Shown: positions 5,627 to 7,384 of the stretch, piece after piece | Position numbering within the stretch: position 1 is the stretch's first letter | Layout of the letters: every line of letters starts with the position of its first letter | Assembly: GCA_013695495.1 (NCBI GenBank) | Contig: JACDAK010000152.1 | Coordinates: 1 to 7,384, forward strand | DNA from: Blastocatellia bacterium | GTDB taxonomy: Bacteria; Acidobacteriota; Blastocatellia; Pyrinomonadales; Pyrinomonadaceae | Length of the DNA stretch: 7,384 nucleotides | Direction of reading: 5' to 3' | Position numbers and translations under genes: made by a program | Notes under the pieces: model-generated | Database searches by the model: none | The model's input: the letters and a program-made list of their open reading frames with translations, nothing else | Told to the model about the DNA's origin: nothing

Positions 5627-6349
5627 ATGGCAATGTTGAGAATAGATGTCTTAACAATATTTCCGGAATTTTTTACCGAGGTCTTTGAATTTGGAATTAT
5701 CCGCCGTGCAAAACTCGCCGGCATTGTCGAGATCAACATCCACGACATTCGCGAGTTCGCGACGGATAAACACAAGATGACGGACGACCGGCCGTTCGGC
5801 GGGGGCGACGGCATGGTGATGAAACCCGAGCCGATCTTTGCCGCGATCCAGAATATTCTCGGCACAACTGACCAAGCCGAGTATCCCGAGGGCACGCGCG
5901 TCGTGTTGCTGTCACCGCAAGGCCGTCCCCTGAGCCAACCGCTCGCGCAGCAACTCGCCGACGAAACCACGCGGCTCGTGCTGATCTGCGGCCGCTACGA
6001 AGGTGTCGACGAACGCGTCAACGAAAGGCTCGTCACTGACGAGGTTTCCATCGGCGACTACGTCCTATCCGGCGGCGAACCGGCAGCCATCGTCATCGCA
6101 GATGCCGTCATCCGCCTGCTGCCCGCGGCGCTAGGCAGCGAAACATCGGCCGAGAACGATTCGTTCTCTGATGGGCTACTTGATTGCCCTCACTACACGC
6201 GGCCGGCAGATTTTATGGGGATGAAAGTCCCTGAAGTCCTCTTATCAGGGGATCACGCGGAGATCGCCAAATGGCGCCGCGACAAAGCTTTAGAAAAAAC
6301 TCGATCGGTACGACCCGATCTATTGAAAGGAGAAAATGGTGATATGTGA
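5627..6349 (+). CDS. trmD: tRNA (guanine37-N1)-methyltransferase TrmD
   Basis: A 240-residue SPOUT-family enzyme that methylates G37 next to the anticodon with S-adenosylmethionine and prevents +1 frameshifting. It begins MAMLRIDVLTIFPEFF. The trefoil-knot and cofactor region has LSPQG (95-99), CGRYEGVDERV (121-131) and SIGDYVLSGGEPAA (141-154). ENDSFSDGLLDCPHYTRP (176-193) follows, where Asp178 matches the catalytic Asp169 of E. coli. MKVPEVLLSGDHAEIAKWRR (199-218) is the conserved C-terminal domain entry. The start at 5627 fits the weak TAGG at 5616-5619; the ATG at 5633 is an alternative that loses two residues. The last seven residues, KGENGDM, lie past the usual RPDLL end and are encoded by a Shine-Dalgarno-like sequence that may serve the next reading frame. 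Confidence 0.97.
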   Translation: MAMLRIDVLTIFPEFFTEVFEFGIIRRAKLAGIVEINIHDIREFATDKHKMTDDRPFGGGDGMVMKPEPIFAAIQNILGTTDQAEYPEGTRVVLLSPQGRPLSQPLAQQLADETTRLVLICGRYEGVDERVNERLVTDEVSIGDYVLSGGEPAAIVIADAVIRLLPAALGSETSAENDSFSDGLLDCPHYTRPADFMGMKVPEVLLSGDHAEIAKWRRDKALEKTRSVRPDLLKGENGDM

Positions 6350-6368
6350 ACGGGCTTCGGCTCGTTGA
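6336..6368 (+). other. Possible 10-codon leader ORF before rplS
   Basis: AAAGGAG (6326-6332), one of the best ribosome sites in the window, is followed by ATG at 6336 and GTG at 6339. The frame reads MVICERASAR and stops at TGA 6366-6368. It overlaps the end of trmD in another frame and is in the same phase as rplS, from which only this TGA separates it. The mini-ORF would carry ribosomes to 18 nt before the rplS ATG, which lacks its own Shine-Dalgarno. Whether it is translated is unknown. Confidence 0.3.
6349..6366 (+). promoter_or_regulatory. cUUCGg-tetraloop hairpin in the trmD-rplS gap
   Basis: AACGGGC (6349-6355) pairs with GCTCGTT (6360-6366) over 7 bp, with one G-T wobble, around the very stable loop C(TTCG)G. 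There is no T-run, so it is not a standard terminator. It lies inside the possible leader ORF and 20 nt before the rplS ATG. It may tune L19 translation, act as a processing or stability signal, or be neutral. Confidence 0.55.
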
Positions 6369-6386
6369 CCTCTGGCCGACAATAAT

Positions 6387-6755
6387 ATGAATCGCTTAGA
6401 CAGCATTGAACAAACGCAGTTGCGGGACAACATCCCCGCGTTCCAGGCGGGCGACACCGTCAAGGTCCACGTCCGCATTAAGGAAGGCAACAAAGAACGT
6501 CTTCAGGTTTTCGAAGGCCTCGTGATAGCCCGCAAACATGGCGGTTCGCGCGAGACCATCACCGTACGTAAGATCAGCTTCGGCGTTGGCGTCGAACGCA
6601 TCTTCCCGCTTCACGCGACCGTTGTCGATCACATCGACGTCGTCCGCCGCGGTAAAGTACGCCGTGCCAAGCTTTACTACCTGCGTGACCTTCGCGGCAA
6701 GGCTGCCCGTATCAAAGAGAAAGATACGCGTAACAAAGCTAAAGCAGCTAAGTAG
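6387..6755 (+). CDS. rplS: 50S ribosomal protein L19
   Basis: A 122-residue protein at the 30S-50S interface. It shows the L19 pattern: FQAGDTVKVHVRIKEGNKER (19-38), LQVFEGLVIARKHGG (39-53), ITVRKISFGVGVERIFPLH and the highly conserved RRGKVRRAKLYYLRDLRGKAARIKEK. Length is close to E. coli (115), with a short Lys-rich tail. The ATG at 6387 is the only start that fits the family N-terminus (MNRLDSIEQ). The upstream sequence GGCCGACAATAAT has no Shine-Dalgarno, unusual for an abundant ribosomal protein. The 37-nt gap after trmD holds the hairpin and mini-ORF described separately. It is the last gene of the tight operon run. Confidence 0.97.
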   Translation: MNRLDSIEQTQLRDNIPAFQAGDTVKVHVRIKEGNKERLQVFEGLVIARKHGGSRETITVRKISFGVGVERIFPLHATVVDHIDVVRRGKVRRAKLYYLRDLRGKAARIKEKDTRNKAKAAK

Positions 6756-6774
6756 CCTCGCGATCAGATCCGGC

Positions 6775-6805
6775 GAAAGGGAACTCCCGCTGTAAGTTTC
6801 CTTTC
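6775..6805 (+). promoter_or_regulatory. Hairpin in the rplS-rnhB gap
   Basis: GAAAGGGAAC (6775-6784) pairs with GTTTCCTTTC (6796-6805) over 10 bp with one G-T wobble, around an 11-nt loop. It begins 19 nt after the rplS stop. No T-run follows (AAACGATC), so it is at best a weak or factor-dependent terminator, or an mRNA end stabiliser. It overlaps the -35 region of the possible rnhB promoter. Confidence 0.45.
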
Positions 6806-6819
6806 AAACGATCTATAAT
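6790..6819 (+). promoter_or_regulatory. rnhB: Possible rnhB promoter with perfect -10
   Basis: TATAAT at 6814-6819 is a perfect -10 match in otherwise GC-rich DNA. The best -35 is CTGTAA at 6790-6795 with 18-nt spacing, three of six matches. Initiation would fall at about 6825-6827, on or next to the GTG start codon at 6827. Confidence 0.5.
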
Positions 6820-6826
6820 TCACCGC

Positions 6827-7384
6827 GTGGAAGGATTTAAGCTCAAAGCCGATCGTACCGTCTGGACGATCGGTTTTGATTTTGAGCACCAGGCCATCAG
6901 CGAAGGCTACACAAGCATCGCGGGTGTTGATGAGGTCGGCCGCGGCTGCCTCGCCGGCCCGGTCGTAGCCGCCGCCTGCATCCTCCACCCCGATCGCCCC
7001 GTTCCCAAAGGCCTCAACGATTCCAAAAAGCTCACCGAAAAAGCCCGCGACGAAATCGCCGCCGAGCTCCGCGAAACCGCACTCTGCTACGCCGTCGCGG
7101 AGGTCGATGCAGCAGAGATAGATCGCGTTAACATCCTACGAGCATCCATCAAAGCGATGTGCCTTGCGATCAACAAGCTCCGACCCTGCGCCGACTACCT
7201 CCTCGTCGACGCCGTCCAGCTCCGCGAGATCCCGCTTCCCCAAAAAGCGCTCATCAAAGGCGATTCGATCTCATACTCCATCGCCGCCGCGTCCGTCCTC
7301 GCCAAAACCTATCGCGATGAAATGATGAAGCGCCTTGACACAGACTTCCCGGCTTACGGGTTTGCTCAGCACGTCGGCTACGGT
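6827..7384 (+). CDS. rnhB: Ribonuclease HII (3' truncated by window end)
   Basis: The first 186 residues of RNase HII, which cuts RNA in RNA-DNA hybrids and removes single misincorporated ribonucleotides. The active-site segment is IAGVDEVGRGCLAGPVVAAA (31-50), with Asp35 and Glu36. NDSKKLTEKAR (64-74) follows, then LLVDAV with Asp128, KGDSISYSIAAASVLAKTYR (144-163) and Asp164. The visible end YGFAQHVGYG is the conserved region shortly before the C-terminus, so only a short tail is missing. Cys41 replaces the common Pro in GRGPLAGP; the catalytic residues are all present. The start must be GTG at 6827: there is no ATG, GTG or TTG in frame between it and the active site. No Shine-Dalgarno precedes it. 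RNase HII is often found next to rplS. Confidence 0.95.
   Translation, partial: MEGFKLKADRTVWTIGFDFEHQAISEGYTSIAGVDEVGRGCLAGPVVAAACILHPDRPVPKGLNDSKKLTEKARDEIAAELRETALCYAVAEVDAAEIDRVNILRASIKAMCLAINKLRPCADYLLVDAVQLREIPLPQKALIKGDSISYSIAAASVLAKTYRDEMMKRLDTDFPAYGFAQHVGYG

Noticed and set aside
4701..5657. A 318-codon minus-strand ORF across rpsP, khpA and rimM
   Set aside because: It lies antisense to three clearly recognised conserved genes and resembles no known family. Long open antisense frames are expected where third-position GC is high.
6365..6387. TTGACC as a -35 box for an rplS promoter
   Set aside because: No -10-like hexamer is found at 16-18 nt; the spacing would place it inside the rplS coding region at TGAATC.

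Overview
This is an ordinary chromosomal housekeeping region from a fairly GC-rich (high third-position GC), Gram-negative-type bacterium. Two features suggest an outer membrane: a family 9 (ADP-heptose/LPS heptosyltransferase-like) glycosyltransferase and a putative secreted BON-domain lipoprotein. The Asn/Thr-rich low-complexity linker in that lipoprotein and the general style of the proteins make me think of Acidobacteriota (Blastocatellia/Pyrinomonadales). This is an impression from sequence, not a proven assignment.

Layout. Positions 1-780 hold the C-terminal part of an SPFH-domain protein ending in three zinc ribbons, closed by a clear intrinsic terminator (801-834). Next is a tight two-gene unit: a Trm112/YcaR-like zinc protein (877-1053) and a family 9 glycosyltransferase (1055-2137) with one base between them. 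Its terminator (2119-2152) overlaps the last glycosyltransferase codons and is followed by an unexplained 53-nt palindrome (2168-2220). On the minus strand, converging on these, is a BON-domain putative lipoprotein (2237-2770). The 290-nt gap between its start and ffh holds a candidate folded element (2889-2995) and a near-consensus sigma-70-type promoter for ffh (2996-3024).

The rest is a co-directional translation and secretion operon: ffh (SRP GTPase), rpsP (S16), khpA (KH-domain RNA-binding protein), rimM (30S maturation), trmD (tRNA m1G37 methyltransferase) and rplS (L19), then rnhB (RNase HII), cut by the window end. Gaps inside the operon are 18, 2, 3, 8 and 37 nt. rnhB is 71 nt further on and seems to have its own perfect -10 box just before its GTG start.

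I see no CRISPR array, tRNA, rRNA, insertion sequence, phage gene or defence system. No new protein system is evident. The points most worth a second look are non-coding: the possible three-way-junction RNA upstream of ffh, the trmD-rplS junction (a mini-ORF with a strong Shine-Dalgarno and a cUUCGg hairpin, in frame with an rplS that has no Shine-Dalgarno), the possible leaderless rnhB transcript, and the palindrome between the convergent genes.
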